Shown: positions 63,030 through 64,000 of the stretch, piece after piece
How positions within the stretch are numbered: position 1 is the first letter of the stretch
Layout: each line of letters begins with the position of its first letter
DNA from: Marinomonas colpomeniae
GTDB taxonomy: Bacteria; Pseudomonadota; Gammaproteobacteria; Pseudomonadales; Marinomonadaceae
Direction: 5' to 3'
Length of the DNA stretch: 64,000 bases
Assembly: GCF_014803385.1 (NCBI RefSeq)
Contig: NZ_JACYFC010000001.1
Span: 144,136 to 208,135, forward strand
Notes under the pieces: generated by a model
The model's input: the letters and a program-made list of their open reading frames with translations, nothing else
Database searches by the model: none
What the model was told of the DNA's origin: nothing
Translations under genes and position numbers: made by a program

Positions 63030-64000
63030 ATGGGCTTTTTAAATATAAAAAACGCGACAAAAGCGTATGGCGACGTTGAAGTACTTCACAATATAGATAT
63101 TTCTGTTGAAGAAGGTGAATTTCTCGTCTTAGTCGGTCCATCAGGTTGTGGTAAATCGACGCTTTTAAATATGATCGCAGGTCTTGAAGAGATTTCATCG
63201 GGTGAAATATCCATTAAAGGTAAAACGATGAATGGTGTACACCCATCCAAGCGTAATATCGCCATGGTGTTTCAAAGCTATGCTTTGTATCCGAACATGA
63301 GTGTTGCAAAGAACATTACCTTTGGTCTGGAAATGCATAACGTTGAGAAGTCTGTCTGTAAAGCTGCATTGGCCGATGTTGCTAAGCTATTACAAATTGA
63401 ACCTCTTTTAGATCGCAGGCCGGGGCAGTTATCAGGCGGGCAACGACAACGTGTTGCCATGGGGCGGGCGTTAGTGCGCAACCCAGATGTATTCCTCTTT
63501 GATGAACCTCTTTCTAACTTAGACGCTAAGTTGCGCGTGGATATGCGTACTGAAATTAAGCGACTTCATGAGAAACTGAAAACCACAATGGTGTATGTGA
63601 CTCACGATCAAATTGAGGCAATGACACTTTCAACACGCATCGCAGTGATGTTTGAAGGCTATGTTCAGCAGTTAGGGACGCCTAAACAAATTTATGACAC
63701 GCCAAGTAATCTCTATGTTGCGACCTTTATGGGGTCACCTTCAATGAACTTATTACCTGTTGATGTTATGGATGGTGCTGATGGAAGTCAATTTGAACTG
63801 AGAATAGGTGATCAGGTTACTAAAACAGTTCAGTTAAACGGGCAAAGGCTGCCAGCTGGGCGATACACATTAGGGTTACGCCCCGAACACATTACTGATC
63901 CAGAATCGGCTGACTTAGAGAGTGGCAAGTATTTGATGATTGAATCAGTGGTGGAAGTTGTTGAACCTGCTGGTGCCGACACATTTGTTACGACAAAACT
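63030..64000 (+). CDS. Sugar ABC transporter ATPase (MalK/UgpC-like), partial
   Basis: The first 323 codons of a UgpC/MalK-type ATPase; the gene runs past the window end. Walker A GPSGCGKSTLL, the Q-loop, the ABC signature LSGGQRQRVAMGRA, Walker B VFLFDEPLSNLDAKLR and the H-loop VTHDQIEAMTLS are all present. A C-terminal OB domain begins near residue 240 (QFELRIGDQV, LGLRPEHI). It drives the import by the two preceding permeases. Confidence 0.93.
   Translation, partial: MGFLNIKNATKAYGDVEVLHNIDISVEEGEFLVLVGPSGCGKSTLLNMIAGLEEISSGEISIKGKTMNGVHPSKRNIAMVFQSYALYPNMSVAKNITFGLEMHNVEKSVCKAALADVAKLLQIEPLLDRRPGQLSGGQRQRVAMGRALVRNPDVFLFDEPLSNLDAKLRVDMRTEIKRLHEKLKTTMVYVTHDQIEAMTLSTRIAVMFEGYVQQLGTPKQIYDTPSNLYVATFMGSPSMNLLPVDVMDGADGSQFELRIGDQVTKTVQLNGQRLPAGRYTLGLRPEHITDPESADLESGKYLMIESVVEVVEPAGADTFVTTK

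Noticed and set aside
1..64000. tRNA, rRNA, complete insertion sequence or prophage
   Set aside because: No cloverleaf, rRNA block, transposase, integrase or phage structural gene was recognised on either strand by eye.

Overview
The window is chromosomal DNA of moderate-to-low G+C (judged by eye, not computed) from a marine gammaproteobacterium. A Marinomonas-type Oceanospirillales member fits best. The reasons are an EF-P/EpmA/EpmB set, a HlyU homologue, a VF530-type protein, a GntR-prpBCD propionate operon, three complete transporter sets for organic acids or sugars, and many LysR/GntR/LacI regulators. This assignment is inferred from gene content; no rRNA or tRNA gene was found to support it. 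About 66 genes are densely packed, mostly as short operons separated by clear hairpin terminators.

Layout. 1-744: the tail of an unrecognised gene and a degraded coding remnant. 745-3674: a RimK ligase and an M14-type desuccinylase-like enzyme, divergent from a HdfR-like LysR regulator. 3790-9105: housekeeping and unknown genes (SDR, alpha/beta hydrolase, HlyU, VF530-type protein, diguanylate cyclase, NYN-domain protein, AsmA-like protein). 9195-11162: a Zur-like box, a COG0523 GTPase and DUF1826. 11739-13082: an RNase J-type enzyme. 13364-21995: a catabolic island with an RraA-type aldolase, aminotransferase, LysR, PxpB-PxpC-PxpA and a TRAP transporter. 22084-23830: epmB and efp, with epmA further on at 30929. 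23910-30884: DoxX, ribitol dehydrogenase, small unknowns, a second COG0523 GTPase behind a nearly identical Zur-like box, a MocR regulator and two exporters. 31976-42965: DctB/DctD, a second diguanylate cyclase, gamma-glutamyltranspeptidase, KduD and a dctPQM TRAP set. 43260-45455: TmcA. 45583-50231: prpDCB and a FadR-type GntR regulator with three copies of a palindromic operator. 50302-52852: unknowns and an SDR/DCC/DUF3429 set. 53160-54536: a single-chain glycyl-tRNA synthetase. 54537-57000: an AT-rich accessory stretch with an orphan terminator, unknown membrane proteins and a candidate small RNA. 57160-64000: LacI, DUF1479 oxygenase-like protein, Dabb protein and a glucose-type ABC transporter cut off by the window end.

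The most promising undescribed systems are two. First, the 13.4-22.0 kb island pairs 5-oxoprolinase with an aminotransferase and an HMG/CHA-type aldolase, which together would convert a 4-hydroxy-substituted 5-oxoproline into central metabolites. Second, the 57-64 kb operon joins a DUF1479 oxygenase-like protein and a Dabb protein to a sugar ABC importer under a self-regulating LacI repressor. Smaller points are twin Zur-like boxes on two COG0523 genes, a GAFTDA instead of GAFTGA motif in DctD, a possible AUU start on the RNase J gene, and a four-hairpin small-RNA candidate near 56.1 kb.
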